Source: Rhodobacteraceae bacterium M382 (GTDB lineage: Bacteria; Pseudomonadota; Alphaproteobacteria; Rhodobacterales; Rhodobacteraceae). Taken from it: a stretch of 64,000 nt of DNA. The notes under the pieces were generated by a model, which searched no databases, had not been told where the DNA came from, and saw only the letters and a program-made list of their open reading frames with translations. Both the position numbers and the translations under genes were made by a program. Positions 42,578-51,946 of the stretch are shown here, piece after piece (positions within the stretch are counted from its first letter, which is position 1; each line of letters opens with the position of its first letter). The stretch lies in contig CP081098.1 in the NCBI GenBank assembly GCA_025141015.1, forward strand, positions 3,230,501 to 3,294,500. The letters run 5' to 3'.

Positions 42578-45442
42578 GTGTCCCTATTTCTGATTGCAGC
42601 CCTGCCCTTTCTCGGAGCTATCTTTCCCGCTCTCCTGATCCGCGCCGGACGCAATGCGTCGTCTATGTCCGCCGGGCTGGTAACTTTGCTGGCCTTGATC
42701 GGCTTGCTGGTCAACGCACCCGCGGTGATGCAGGGACAGGTTCTGCACGCTCAGCTGGACTGGCTTCCCGGCCTGGGGTTGAATGCCAACTTCTTTCTCG
42801 ACGGTTTGGGGCTGCTGTTTGCCGGGCTGATTCTTGGCATCGGACTGTTGATCATCATCTACGCGCGCTTTTACCTGTCCCGCGAAGATCCAATGGGAAA
42901 TTTCTATGCCTATCTGCTGCTGTTTCAAGGGGCGATGGTCGGGATTGTCCTGTCGGACAACATCCTGCTTTTGCTGGTGTTCTGGGAGCTGACGTCGCTG
43001 TCGTCCTTCCTGCTGATCGGGTATTGGAAACACTTGCCCGAAGGGCGCGCAGGCGCGCGGATGGCGTTGACGGTCACCGGTATGGGTGGCTTGGCGATGA
43101 TCGGTGGTATGTTGATCCTGGGCAATATCGTCGGATCCTATGATCTGTCGGTGATCCTGCAAAACAAGGATCTGATCCAGGCGTCGCCCTATTACCTGCC
43201 AGCGCTGCTGTTGATTCTGGCCGGGTGTTTCACCAAATCGGCGCAATTCCCGTTCCATTTCTGGCTGCCCCACGCGATGGCAGCACCAACACCTGTGTCG
43301 GCCTATCTGCACTCGGCCACCATGGTAAAGGCCGGGATATTCCTGATGGCCCGCATGTGGCCGGTTCTGGCCGGCACGCCGGAATGGTTCTATATCGTTG
43401 CCACCACAGGCCTGATCACCATGCTGATCGGCGCGGTGATTGCCTTGTTCAAGGATGATCTCAAGGCGCTGCTCGCCTTTTCGACGGTCAGCCACCTGGG
43501 TCTGATCACCATGTTGCTGGGTTTTGGCACCACCGCTGCGGCCACGGCTGCCGTCTTTCACATCATCAACCACGCGACGTTCAAGGCGGCCTTGTTCATG
43601 TCGGCCGGGATCGTGGACCACGAAGCCCACACCCGCGACATCAAACGGCTGGGCGGCCTGCGCCACCTGATGCCAGTGACATTCACCATCGCGCTGGTTG
43701 CGGCGCTGTCGATGGCGGGCATTCCCCCGTTCAACGGTTTCATTTCCAAGGAGATGATGCTGGAGGAAACCCTGCACACGGCTTGGGCCGGATCCCCTTA
43801 TGTGTTCCCTGTTCTGGCAGTTGTCGCCGCGCTGTTCTCGGCGGCCTATTCGTTTCGCTATATCGTGCATGTGTTCCTGGGGCCCAAACGCCACGATTAC
43901 CCGGCCCACCCCCATGACCCCGGTGTCGGCATGTGGCTGGCCCCGGCGTTCCTGACCTGTCTGGTGGTGCTGATCGGCCTGTTCCCGCAAACCATTGCTG
44001 CGCCGTTGGTCGAAGTGACCGCCGCCGCCGTCACCGGCGCGGGCGACCATTTCGAACATATACATCTGGCCGTCTGGCACGGGTTCAACACCGCCTTGTT
44101 CATGTCGGCGACAGCCACGGCCATTGGTGCGCTGTTGTTGTGGCGTCACCGCCAGCTGCAGGCCATCTGGAACGCCCTGCCCCGCCCCGAAGCCAAGATC
44201 ATCTTCGAGGCGATCATCGGCTTCTTCTCGGATCTGGCCAATGCCATTACGGATGCGTTGCACAATGGATCGATCACCCGGTATGCCGCGATTTTTGTGG
44301 TATTTGTGCTGGGGCTGGGCGGCTATGCCTATCTGACCGGTGTTGCCGCGGCCCCAACCCGCGACGTGCAGTCGGTTGGTGCGCTTCCAGTGATTGCCTG
44401 GATGTGTCTGATCGGGGCCACCGGTGCCGTCATCTTCAAACACCACAACCGGTTCCTGGCCTTGATCCTGATCGGGGTCATCGGGTTGGTGGTGTCGATG
44501 GCGTTCAACTATCTGTCCGCCCCCGATCTGGCCCTGACCCAGATTTCGGTCGAGGTCGTCACCATCATCCTGATGCTGCTGGCGCTGAACTTTATGCCCA
44601 AGGAAACCCCGCACGAAAGCTCCACCGGGCGCAAGCTACGCGACGGGGTGCTGGCGATTGGGTCGGGCGCGGGCATCGGTGGACTGGTCTATGCGCTGAT
44701 GACCCGCGATTTCATCGCGCCGTCGATCGCGGAATTCCATCTGGCCAATTCCTATACCGGCGGTGGGGGCACCAATGTGGTCAATGTGATCCTGGTGGAT
44801 TTCCGGGGCTTTGATACCTTTGGGGAAATCACCGTTCTGGGGATCGCCGCCATTGTCATCTATGCCCTGACAGAAGCCTTGTTGGGGTCGCGCGTGCGGG
44901 CCCGCCTGCTGAACCGCAAACCGGATCAACCCCAGGACGGCGACCCGCACCCGCTGATGATGGTTGTCGCAACCCGCGTGATGATGCCCATCGCGCTGAT
45001 GGTTGCGGCCTATATCTTCTTCCGCGGTCACAACCTGCCCGGCGGCGGTTTCATCGCCGGTTTGGTCGCGGCGATTGCGGTGATCATGCAATATATGGCC
45101 TCTGGCTTTACCTGGGCGATGGAACGACAGCGGTTCTTCTTTCACGGCATCATCGGTGCCGGGGTGTTGATTGCTGCGATCACTGGCATGGGGGCCTGGT
45201 TCAATGACGTGCCGTTCCTGACGTCGGATTTTGGCTATGTCTATCTGCCGGGCCTGGAGAAATTCGAACTGGCCACCGCTGCGCTGTTTGATCTGGGGGT
45301 TTTCCTCGCGGTTGTCGGTGCGGTGATGTTGGCGCTGGAAAGCCTGGCCCGGTTGGCCTGGCAACCCGGCATGGACAGTGAACACGCCATGGATATCAAC
45401 CCGGCCCGTGATGACGCGCCCAAGAACACAAACGAGGTCTGA
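42578..45442 (+). CDS. mrpA: Mrp Na+/H+ antiporter subunit A with fused B-type C-terminus
   Basis: A 954-residue membrane subunit related to NuoL that translocates protons in exchange for Na+ or K+. Two parts are visible: the proton-translocating MrpA core (TSLSSFLLIGYWKH, KSAQFPFHFWLPHAMAAPTPVSAYLHSATMVKAG cut across the family signature) and a C-terminal MnhB-like domain (RVMMPIALMVAAYIFFRGHNLPGGGFIAGL). No separate mrpB exists here, so this is the AB-fused form. The start is GTG at 42578, with AGGAG upstream; the open frame to 42416 precedes it without a membrane segment. Confidence 0.94.
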   Translation: MSLFLIAALPFLGAIFPALLIRAGRNASSMSAGLVTLLALIGLLVNAPAVMQGQVLHAQLDWLPGLGLNANFFLDGLGLLFAGLILGIGLLIIIYARFYLSREDPMGNFYAYLLLFQGAMVGIVLSDNILLLLVFWELTSLSSFLLIGYWKHLPEGRAGARMALTVTGMGGLAMIGGMLILGNIVGSYDLSVILQNKDLIQASPYYLPALLLILAGCFTKSAQFPFHFWLPHAMAAPTPVSAYLHSATMVKAGIFLMARMWPVLAGTPEWFYIVATTGLITMLIGAVIALFKDDLKALLAFSTVSHLGLITMLLGFGTTAAATAAVFHIINHATFKAALFMSAGIVDHEAHTRDIKRLGGLRHLMPVTFTIALVAALSMAGIPPFNGFISKEMMLEETLHTAWAGSPYVFPVLAVVAALFSAAYSFRYIVHVFLGPKRHDYPAHPHDPGVGMWLAPAFLTCLVVLIGLFPQTIAAPLVEVTAAAVTGAGDHFEHIHLAVWHGFNTALFMSATATAIGALLLWRHRQLQAIWNALPRPEAKIIFEAIIGFFSDLANAITDALHNGSITRYAAIFVVFVLGLGGYAYLTGVAAAPTRDVQSVGALPVIAWMCLIGATGAVIFKHHNRFLALILIGVIGLVVSMAFNYLSAPDLALTQISVEVVTIILMLLALNFMPKETPHESSTGRKLRDGVLAIGSGAGIGGLVYALMTRDFIAPSIAEFHLANSYTGGGGTNVVNVILVDFRGFDTFGEITVLGIAAIVIYALTEALLGSRVRARLLNRKPDQPQDGDPHPLMMVVATRVMMPIALMVAAYIFFRGHNLPGGGFIAGLVAAIAVIMQYMASGFTWAMERQRFFFHGIIGAGVLIAAITGMGAWFNDVPFLTSDFGYVYLPGLEKFELATAALFDLGVFLAVVGAVMLALESLARLAWQPGMDSEHAMDINPARDDAPKNTNEV

Positions 45443-45444
45443 CG

Positions 45445-45798
45445 ATGGAGTTTCTTGTCGCCAGCGCCGTAGGCATGCTGACCGCTGCGGGGATCTATCT
45501 GATCCTGCGCCAGCGTACCTTTCCGGTCATCCTGGGGCTTTCGCTGCTGAGCTATGCGGTGAATGTATTCATCTTTGCCGCCGGACGGCTGGCCACCAAC
45601 GCGCCTCCGATCCTGAACAAATACGCCGATGTGCCCTATTCCGACCCGCTGCCGCAGGCGCTGGTGCTGACGGCCATCGTGATTTCGTTCGGCATGACGG
45701 CGGTGGTGGTGATGATCGCGCTGGGTGCTTATCTGAGTGCGCGCACTGATCGGGTCAACATGACCGACGATGCGACCAACACAGGAGACGAGGCATGA
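45445..45798 (+). CDS. mrpC: Mrp antiporter subunit C
   Basis: A 117-residue NuoK-like subunit with three membrane helices (MEFLVASAVGMLTAAGIYLIL, VILGLSLLSYAVNVFIFAAG, ALVLTAIVISFGMTAVVVMIALG). The LPQALVLTAIVI segment is family-typical. It starts two bases after the mrpA stop and overlaps mrpD by 4 bp (ATGA). Confidence 0.96.
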   Translation: MEFLVASAVGMLTAAGIYLILRQRTFPVILGLSLLSYAVNVFIFAAGRLATNAPPILNKYADVPYSDPLPQALVLTAIVISFGMTAVVVMIALGAYLSARTDRVNMTDDATNTGDEA

Positions 45799-47351
45799 GC
45801 CATCTGATCATCGCCCCCGTTGTCCTGCCCGCAGTGCTGGGCCCGTTCATCATCATGGTGATCCGTCATCATCTGGACTTGCAACGGGTGTTTTCGATCG
45901 CCGGCACCATCGCGCTGGCGGTCATTTCCCTGATCCTGGCCGCGCAGGTATCGGATGGGTCGGTTCAGGTCTATGACCTGGGTAACTGGCCTGCGCCTTT
46001 TGGTATTGTTCTGGTGCTGGATCAGCTGTCGGCCCTGATGGCCGTGCTGACCACCCTGCTGGCGTTGGGTGTGATCCTTTATGCCGTCGGCACCGGTTGG
46101 GACGCACGCGGACGCAATTTCCATGCGCTGTTTCACTTTCAGCTGATGGGTATTCTGGGCGCTTTTCTCACTGGGGATGCGTTCAACCTGTTCGTGTTCT
46201 TCGAAGTCCTGCTGATTGCCTCCTATGGCCTGATGATCCACGGCGGCGGTGCAGTCCGGCTGCAGGCAGGGGTGCAATATGTGGTCTATAACCTGCTCGG
46301 GTCGTCCCTGTTCCTGTTTGCGCTTGGTACCATCTATTCGGTGACCGGCACGCTGAACATGGCGGATCTGGCCCTGCGTGTGGCCGAACTGTCGCCTGAT
46401 GATACGGCCCTGTTGCGGGTCGGTGCGGTGATGCTGCTGCTGGTCTTTGCGATCAAGGCCGCCGTTCTGCCGCTGCACTTTTGGCTGCCAGCGTCTTATG
46501 CCAACGCCCCGCTGCCCGTGGCCGCGCTGTTTGCGATCATGACCAAGGTGGGCGCCTATGCGATCTTGCGTGTCTTTACGCTGGTGTTCGGCCCCGAGGT
46601 TTCTGTGACCGCGGGGTTGGTGGGCGACTGGCTGTTGCCTGCTGCGCTGATCACACTGGCCGTTGGGTCCATCGGGGTGCTGGGCGCGCGCGAAATCGGA
46701 CGGCTGATCGCCTTTGGATCGATCGCATCGGTGGGCACGCTTTTGGTGTCGATTTCCATGTTCACCCCCGAAGCTGCGGCGGCGGCATTGTATTACACGG
46801 TCCATTCGACACTGGCTTCGGCCGTGCTGTTTCTGGTCGCTGACCTGGTGATGGAGCGACGAGGCGGTGCCATTGTTGCCCAACGTCCGATGCCGCAAAG
46901 CGGGCTGATTTCAGTCCTGTTCTTTGTCGGAGCCATTGCGCTCGCCGGGATGCCACCGCTGTCGGGCTTTGTCGGCAAGCTGCTGGTGATGGATGCCGCG
47001 CGCGGCACCGATCAGGTCTGGATGATCTGGGCCGTCATTCTGGTTTCGTCGCTGATCACGATCGTGGGCTTTGCCCGCGCCGGGACAATTCTGTTCTGGG
47101 AGAGCCATGACGCCAGCCATGTCCGCGAGGCTGAACCCGACCAACCCATCGACGAAACCCAGCCCGATAACGAAGACCCCGGCCCCCACACCGGCAAGCT
47201 GCCGTTCGTGGCCATCTTTGGTCTGATGGGTGGGCTGGTTCTGCTGACCGTGTTCTCGGGGCAGGTCATGGACTATTCCGAGGCGACCGCGCAGTATCTG
47301 TTTGACCCCGCGCCCTATATCGACGCCGTGATGAAGAGGACGCCGCAATGA
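45795..47351 (+). CDS. mrpD: Mrp antiporter subunit D
   Basis: A 518-residue NuoM/NuoN-like subunit with about 14 membrane helices, including FNLFVFFEVLLIASYGLM, IKAAVLPLHFWLPASYANAPLPVAALFAIMTKVGAYA (membrane core, Lys and His of the proton path) and GMPPLSGFVGKL. It overlaps mrpC and mrpE by 4 bp each. It is one of the two proton-pumping-like subunits of the Mrp complex. Confidence 0.96.
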   Translation: MSHLIIAPVVLPAVLGPFIIMVIRHHLDLQRVFSIAGTIALAVISLILAAQVSDGSVQVYDLGNWPAPFGIVLVLDQLSALMAVLTTLLALGVILYAVGTGWDARGRNFHALFHFQLMGILGAFLTGDAFNLFVFFEVLLIASYGLMIHGGGAVRLQAGVQYVVYNLLGSSLFLFALGTIYSVTGTLNMADLALRVAELSPDDTALLRVGAVMLLLVFAIKAAVLPLHFWLPASYANAPLPVAALFAIMTKVGAYAILRVFTLVFGPEVSVTAGLVGDWLLPAALITLAVGSIGVLGAREIGRLIAFGSIASVGTLLVSISMFTPEAAAAALYYTVHSTLASAVLFLVADLVMERRGGAIVAQRPMPQSGLISVLFFVGAIALAGMPPLSGFVGKLLVMDAARGTDQVWMIWAVILVSSLITIVGFARAGTILFWESHDASHVREAEPDQPIDETQPDNEDPGPHTGKLPFVAIFGLMGGLVLLTVFSGQVMDYSEATAQYLFDPAPYIDAVMKRTPQ

Positions 47352-47845
47352 AGCTGCTTAGACGGGTATTCCCGCATCCCCTGCTCACCCTGCTGTTGAC
47401 CGGAGTCTGGCTGTTGCTGGTCAACAGCTATTCGCACAATTCGCTGTTGTTTGGCCTGTTCCTGGGGATCGTGATTCCATTCATCACCCAACCCTATTGG
47501 CCAAACCGCCCGACGCTGCGCAATCCGCTCAAAGTTGTCGAATACATCCTCGTGGTGTTGTGGGACATTGTCGCCGCCAACGTTGTCGTCGCCCGCATCG
47601 TGTTGTTCAAATCCAACGCAGCGCGCAAACCGGCCTGGATTTCGGTGCCGCTGGAGCTGCGCACGCCCGAAGCGATCACGGTTCTGGCCGGAACGATCAC
47701 CATGACCCCGGGTACGGTTGCTGCTGATGTTTCAGCCGAAGGCCACGCCTTGTTGGTGCACTGCCTGGATGCCCCGGACCCTGATGCCGTCTGCGACGAG
47801 ATCAAGGACCGTTACGAGGCCCGCCTGAAGGAGATTTTCGAATGA
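47348..47845 (+). CDS. mrpE: Mrp antiporter subunit E
   Basis: A 165-residue subunit with two N-terminal helices (HPLLTLLLTGVWLLLVNSYS, LLFGLFLGIVIPFI) and a cytoplasmic domain with the family-typical ITVLAGTITMTPGTVAADV and LLVHCLDAPDPDAVCDEIKDRYE. It overlaps mrpD by 4 bp at the start and mrpF by 4 bp at the end. Confidence 0.95.
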   Translation: MKLLRRVFPHPLLTLLLTGVWLLLVNSYSHNSLLFGLFLGIVIPFITQPYWPNRPTLRNPLKVVEYILVVLWDIVAANVVVARIVLFKSNAARKPAWISVPLELRTPEAITVLAGTITMTPGTVAADVSAEGHALLVHCLDAPDPDAVCDEIKDRYEARLKEIFE

Positions 47846-48111
47846 TCGCCTATGCTGCCATCTTTGCCTTTACCTGTTTTGGCGCTGCGGTTCTGTTGAA
47901 CCTGTGGAAGGTCATGACCGCCCAAAACGTGGCCGACCGGATCCTGGCGCTGGACACGATGTTCATCAATGCCATCGCTGTCATGGTTCTGTATGGCATC
48001 GCCGTCGGGTCCGAGATCTTTTTCGAAGCCGCCATGATCATCGCCATGCTGGGGTTCGTCTCAACAGTGGCCTACGCGCGGTTCATCCTGCGTGGCAACA
48101 TCATCGAGTGA
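47842..48111 (+). CDS. mrpF: Mrp antiporter subunit F
   Basis: An 89-residue three-helix subunit with the conserved NVADRILALDTMFINAIAVMVLYGI segment, where the Asp residues sit near the first loop as in all MrpF. It overlaps mrpE by 4 bp, and mrpG starts 10 bp after its stop. Confidence 0.95.
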   Translation: MIAYAAIFAFTCFGAAVLLNLWKVMTAQNVADRILALDTMFINAIAVMVLYGIAVGSEIFFEAAMIIAMLGFVSTVAYARFILRGNIIE

Positions 48112-48121
48112 GGACCGGAAC

Positions 48122-48502
48122 ATGGAGATGATCTTTGAAGTCGCGATTGCCGCCTGTCTCGTTGTTGCCGGGATTTTTGGGTTTGTCGGATCATATGGGT
48201 TGATCAAACTGGATGACCCGATGTCACGGCTGCACGCTCCGACCAAGGCGACGACCCTGGGGGTTGGCGGGGTGTTGATTGCTTCGATGTTGCATGCGGC
48301 GTCGATTGAACACCATCCGTCAATGCACGAACTGTTGATCACGCTGTTCCTGTTCCTCACGGCACCGATCACGGCAAATTTCATTGCCAAGGTTCACATT
48401 CACAGGCGAGAAACGCCCGAGACCATGCCATCCCCGGGAGAGGATGGGCTGTGGGCCACACATGACGTTGACAAGGAAAAGGCGGATCCGGCCCAAGGCT
48501 GA
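48122..48502 (+). CDS. mrpG: Mrp antiporter subunit G
   Basis: A 126-residue three-helix subunit with the MrpG signature GSYGLIKLDDPMSRLHAPTK. The cytoplasmic tail is short and hydrophilic (ETPETMPSPGEDGLWATHDV). AGGACC precedes the ATG at 48122. It closes the mrpAB-C-D-E-F-G operon; an imperfect hairpin follows at 48531-48554. Confidence 0.95.
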   Translation: MEMIFEVAIAACLVVAGIFGFVGSYGLIKLDDPMSRLHAPTKATTLGVGGVLIASMLHAASIEHHPSMHELLITLFLFLTAPITANFIAKVHIHRRETPETMPSPGEDGLWATHDVDKEKADPAQG

Positions 48503-48530
48503 CCCGCCCAAGTGTTGAAACCTGAATGCC

Positions 48531-48554
48531 GCCCGTAGCCGCCGCGCTGCGGGC
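48531..48554 (+). terminator. Hairpin after mrpG
   Basis: GCCCGTAGC and GCTGCGGGC pair with one G-T wobble around a six-base loop, 29 bp past the mrpG stop. It is a possible weak terminator; the selD ribosome binding site follows closely. Confidence 0.4.
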
Positions 48555-48576
48555 GCAGTGCTGAAAGGCGCAACCT

Positions 48577-50736
48577 ATGGACATGCCCCGTCTGCCTGCA
48601 ACCCGTGACCTGGTGCTGATCGGAGGCGGCCACGCGCACGCATTGGTGTTGCGCAAATGGGGCATGAATCCGCTGCCCGGCGCGCGGGTCACGGTGATCA
48701 ACCCCGGTGCCACGGCCCCCTACTCAGGCATGTTGCCCGGCTTTGTCGCTGGACATTATGACCGCTGGGAGCTGGACATCGACCTGGTGAAACTGGCCCG
48801 TTTTGCCGGGGCGCGTGTGGTTCTGGGTGCGGCAACGGGACTGGATCTGGAGGCCCGTGTTGTACATGTGCCGGGACGCCCGCCGATCGGCTTTGACGTG
48901 GCTTCGGTCGACATCGGCATCACGTCGGACATGCCCGCCCTGCCCGGCTTTGCAGATCACGCCATTCCGGCCAAGCCGCTCGGCCCCTTTGCCGCCCGCT
49001 GGGATCATTATCGCGCAGGCGATACCCCCGCCCATGTGGCCGTGATTGGCGGCGGCGTTGCCGGGGTCGAGCTGATCCTGGCCATGGCACATGCGCTGAA
49101 ACAACGCCGACGCCTGGCCCAAGCGCATCTGATCGACAATGCCCAGGCGCTGATGGCCATCGGCACCAAGGCGCGAGCCCGACTGATCCAGGCCCTGTCG
49201 GAACACGGGGTGACCCTGCATGAGAACGTCGAGATTTCAGGGATCGAAGCCGATGGTATCCGGCTCGCCGACACGCGTCTGATCCGGTCCGATTTCACCA
49301 CAGGGGCAGCGGGCGCGCGGCCCTATGATTGGGTGTCGGAAACCGGGCTTGCGTTGGAAAACGGTTTCATCTCTGTCGATGCACAGCTGCGCAGCTCGGA
49401 CTCGGCGGTCTTTGCCACAGGAGATTGCGCGCATCTGACGGCATCGCCCCGCCCCAAGGCCGGGGTTTATGCCGTGCGTCAGGCACCGATCCTGTATCAC
49501 AACCTATGTGCCACGATGAGCGGTCACAGCCTGCGCCCCTATCGGGCGCAGAAGGATTATCTGAAACTGATTTCGATGGGCGACAAACAGGCGCTGGCAG
49601 AACGGTTTGCCGCCACATGGTCCGGGCCCCTGATGTGGACGTGGAAAAACCTCATCGACCAAAGCTTTATGCAGAAGTTCCGTGACCTGCCCAAAATGGA
49701 GCAACCCGAATTGCCCCAGCCCCACGCCCAGGACATGCAGGCCGCCCTGGGTGACAAACCCATGTGCGGAGGCTGCGGGGCCAAAATCGGGCAACCCGCG
49801 TTACGCGCGGCCCTGGCACCGATGGCTTTGACGTCGCGCAGTGACATTGAAATGCTGCCCGGCGATGATGCCGCCCTGTTGCGCATCGGGTCGGCCCGTC
49901 AGGTGATCAGCACGGATCATCTGCGCGCCCTGACGCCGGATCCGGTGATGATGACCCGCATTGCCGCCAATCACGCCTTGGGCGACATCTGGGCGATGGG
50001 GGCCACGCCACAGGCCGCTTTGGCCAGCGTGATCCTGCCCCGCCTGTCACCTGCGCTGCAGGAACGGACGCTATCGGAAATCATGACCACAGCGACCGAA
50101 ACAATGCGTGAGGTCGGTGCCGAAATTGTCGGCGGTCACAGTTCCGTAGGTGATGAAATGACGTTGGGGTTCACCGTCACCGGTCTGTGCGCGCGCGACC
50201 CGATCACATTGGCCGGGGCCCGTGCGGGGGATGCGTTGATCCTGACCAAACCCATCGGATCCGGTACGCTCATGGCCGCCGAGATGGCGGGAATTGCCCA
50301 CGGAGATGACATCGCCGCCGCGCTGGATCTGATGATGATGCCCCAGGGCCAGGCTGCCCAGGTTCTGGCGGCCGCTCATGCCATGACAGATGTGACCGGA
50401 TTTGGGCTGGCCGGTCACCTGATGGGCATCTGCGACGCGTCTCAGGTCGCAGCCCGTCTCGACCTGTCGACCATTCCCCTGATGAAGGGGGCGGCATCTC
50501 TGGCCGAACAGGGGGTTCGCTCGTCGCTTTTCCCCGAAAATCGGGCTGTCCTGCCCAACCTGTCTCAGGGTAATGTCGCCGATTTGCTGTTTGATCCACA
50601 AACGGCGGGGGGACTATTGGCGGCGGTCGCGCCGGATCAGGCCACACAGCTGTGCGAGGCGCTGCGTGCCAGCGGCTATCCCGCAGCCGTCATCGGAGAG
50701 ATGATCGACGGACCAATCGGAATATCGCTGAGCTGA
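48577..50736 (+). CDS. selD: Selenide, water dikinase fused to an NADH dehydrogenase-like domain
   Basis: A 719-residue fusion. Residues about 8-370 form an FAD/NAD-binding pyridine nucleotide-disulfide oxidoreductase domain (LVLIGGGHAHALVLRKWG, VAVIGGGVAGVELILAMA, VFATGDCAH). Residues about 390-719 are SelD, which makes selenophosphate from selenide and ATP. The catalytic pair is Cys400 and Lys403 in MCGGCGAKIG, and metal and phosphate loops are GDDAALL, STDHLRALTPDP and VGGHSSVGDEM. It converges on mnmH, so the selenophosphate most likely feeds tRNA selenouridine. The oxidoreductase half may reduce a selenium precursor; this is inferred. Confidence 0.95.
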   Translation: MDMPRLPATRDLVLIGGGHAHALVLRKWGMNPLPGARVTVINPGATAPYSGMLPGFVAGHYDRWELDIDLVKLARFAGARVVLGAATGLDLEARVVHVPGRPPIGFDVASVDIGITSDMPALPGFADHAIPAKPLGPFAARWDHYRAGDTPAHVAVIGGGVAGVELILAMAHALKQRRRLAQAHLIDNAQALMAIGTKARARLIQALSEHGVTLHENVEISGIEADGIRLADTRLIRSDFTTGAAGARPYDWVSETGLALENGFISVDAQLRSSDSAVFATGDCAHLTASPRPKAGVYAVRQAPILYHNLCATMSGHSLRPYRAQKDYLKLISMGDKQALAERFAATWSGPLMWTWKNLIDQSFMQKFRDLPKMEQPELPQPHAQDMQAALGDKPMCGGCGAKIGQPALRAALAPMALTSRSDIEMLPGDDAALLRIGSARQVISTDHLRALTPDPVMMTRIAANHALGDIWAMGATPQAALASVILPRLSPALQERTLSEIMTTATETMREVGAEIVGGHSSVGDEMTLGFTVTGLCARDPITLAGARAGDALILTKPIGSGTLMAAEMAGIAHGDDIAAALDLMMMPQGQAAQVLAAAHAMTDVTGFGLAGHLMGICDASQVAARLDLSTIPLMKGAASLAEQGVRSSLFPENRAVLPNLSQGNVADLLFDPQTAGGLLAAVAPDQATQLCEALRASGYPAAVIGEMIDGPIGISLS

Positions 50737-50737
50737 A

Positions 50738-50767
50738 GGCAGACAGGCCGATGTGCCGGCCTCTGCC
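50738..50767. terminator. Shared hairpin between selD and mnmH
   Basis: GGCAGACAGGCCG and CGGCCTCTGCC pair with one bulge in the 37-bp space between the two convergent stop codons. It can serve as a bidirectional terminator. Confidence 0.55.
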
Positions 50768-50773
50768 CACCCG

Positions 50774-51826
50774 TCACAGGCGCTCAAGCATCTCGGTAAT
50801 CCGATCCGCTGCGTCGGACAAACCTGGCTCATCCAGCTGTGCTATCTCGATGCGCCCTGTGACCTGGGCGTCGATGGCCCGGCGTGATTTGTCATAGGCC
50901 GGGTCATAATGCTGCTGCATCAGCGCCCGCGTCACCCCCGGTTTGTCGCCCGCATCAATCCGGTCGATCCAACCATCGACCACCGCATGGCCGCGATACG
51001 CCCGCAACGGATCCAGCCGCGCCTTGAGCCGCGCCGCGTCAGACAGTATGTCGTCATAGGCCTGGACCAGATAGGCACACCGCGCAGCAATCGGTACCGA
51101 CAGATCGATCCGGGGTGTGATCTTCATCCGGCTCCACAGGCTGGGCGGAATAATCCGCTGGCCGATCTTGTTGGACTCCGCCTCGATCAACACGGGGCGC
51201 GTCGGATCCAACTGACACAAAGCCCCCGCCAGGGCGCTTTCAAACGCTTTTTGGCTGGGTTGCGGTTCGACCATCCCCCCCAACAGCGAGCCCCGATGAT
51301 GTGCCATCCCTTCGAGATCCAAAACTTGCGCGCCTCGCGCGGCCACCCGCTTGATCAATTCGGTTTTTGCGGTTCCGGTGTAGCCGTCCAGCGCAACAAA
51401 GCGATGCGGAAGCGTATCTTTGTACAGATACTGGTTCACCAGCCGCCGATAGGTCTGATACCCCCCCTGCACCACATCCGCCCGCCAGCCGATCTGTTGC
51501 AACATCCAGGTGAACGACCCGGACCGCTGCCCACCGCGCCAGCAATAGATCAACGGACGCCAGCCGCCCTCGTGGCCCTGCAATCGGGTTTCAATGTGGT
51601 GGGCTGCGTTGCGGAACACTTTGGCTGCGCCGATCTTGCGCGCCAGAAACGGGCTTTGCTGGACATAGATCGTGCCGACCTCGGCCCGTTCTTCGTTGTC
51701 CAGAACCGGCAGGTTCATCGCGCCGGGCAAATGGTCTTCGGCGAACTCGGCAGGGCTGCGCACGTCGATAACCGCATCAAAACCATGCGCATACAAATCG
51801 GGAAGGGTCGAAAAACTGAGAGCCAT
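50774..51826 (-). CDS. mnmH: tRNA 2-selenouridine synthase
   Basis: MnmH (SelU/YbbB) replaces the 2-thio group of wobble 2-thiouridine with selenium via a geranylated intermediate. The 350-residue protein has an N-terminal rhodanese domain with Cys95 in YCWRGGQRSGS, and a P-loop GYTGTAKT at 148-155 in its C-terminal part, as in the E. coli enzyme. It ends 37 bp from the selD stop on the opposite strand, placing donor and user of selenophosphate side by side. Confidence 0.96.
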   Translation of the reverse strand: MALSFSTLPDLYAHGFDAVIDVRSPAEFAEDHLPGAMNLPVLDNEERAEVGTIYVQQSPFLARKIGAAKVFRNAAHHIETRLQGHEGGWRPLIYCWRGGQRSGSFTWMLQQIGWRADVVQGGYQTYRRLVNQYLYKDTLPHRFVALDGYTGTAKTELIKRVAARGAQVLDLEGMAHHRGSLLGGMVEPQPSQKAFESALAGALCQLDPTRPVLIEAESNKIGQRIIPPSLWSRMKITPRIDLSVPIAARCAYLVQAYDDILSDAARLKARLDPLRAYRGHAVVDGWIDRIDAGDKPGVTRALMQQHYDPAYDKSRRAIDAQVTGRIEIAQLDEPGLSDAADRITEMLERL

Positions 51827-51946
51827 GCCCTCCCTCTACCCTGCCTGCGCGGGCAGGAAAAGCACCTGCGGCCTCCCGCCGCTTGCCTTGGCCGCGACAA
51901 AGCCTGAAAATAGAAGGTGTAACAGCCATTCCCTGCCGGAGATCCG

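Noticed and set aside
42584-44614. A 676-codon open frame antisense to mrpA
   Set aside because: It is very Gln/His/Arg-rich, as expected for the mirror of a hydrophobic membrane gene in GC-rich DNA, and shows no domain.
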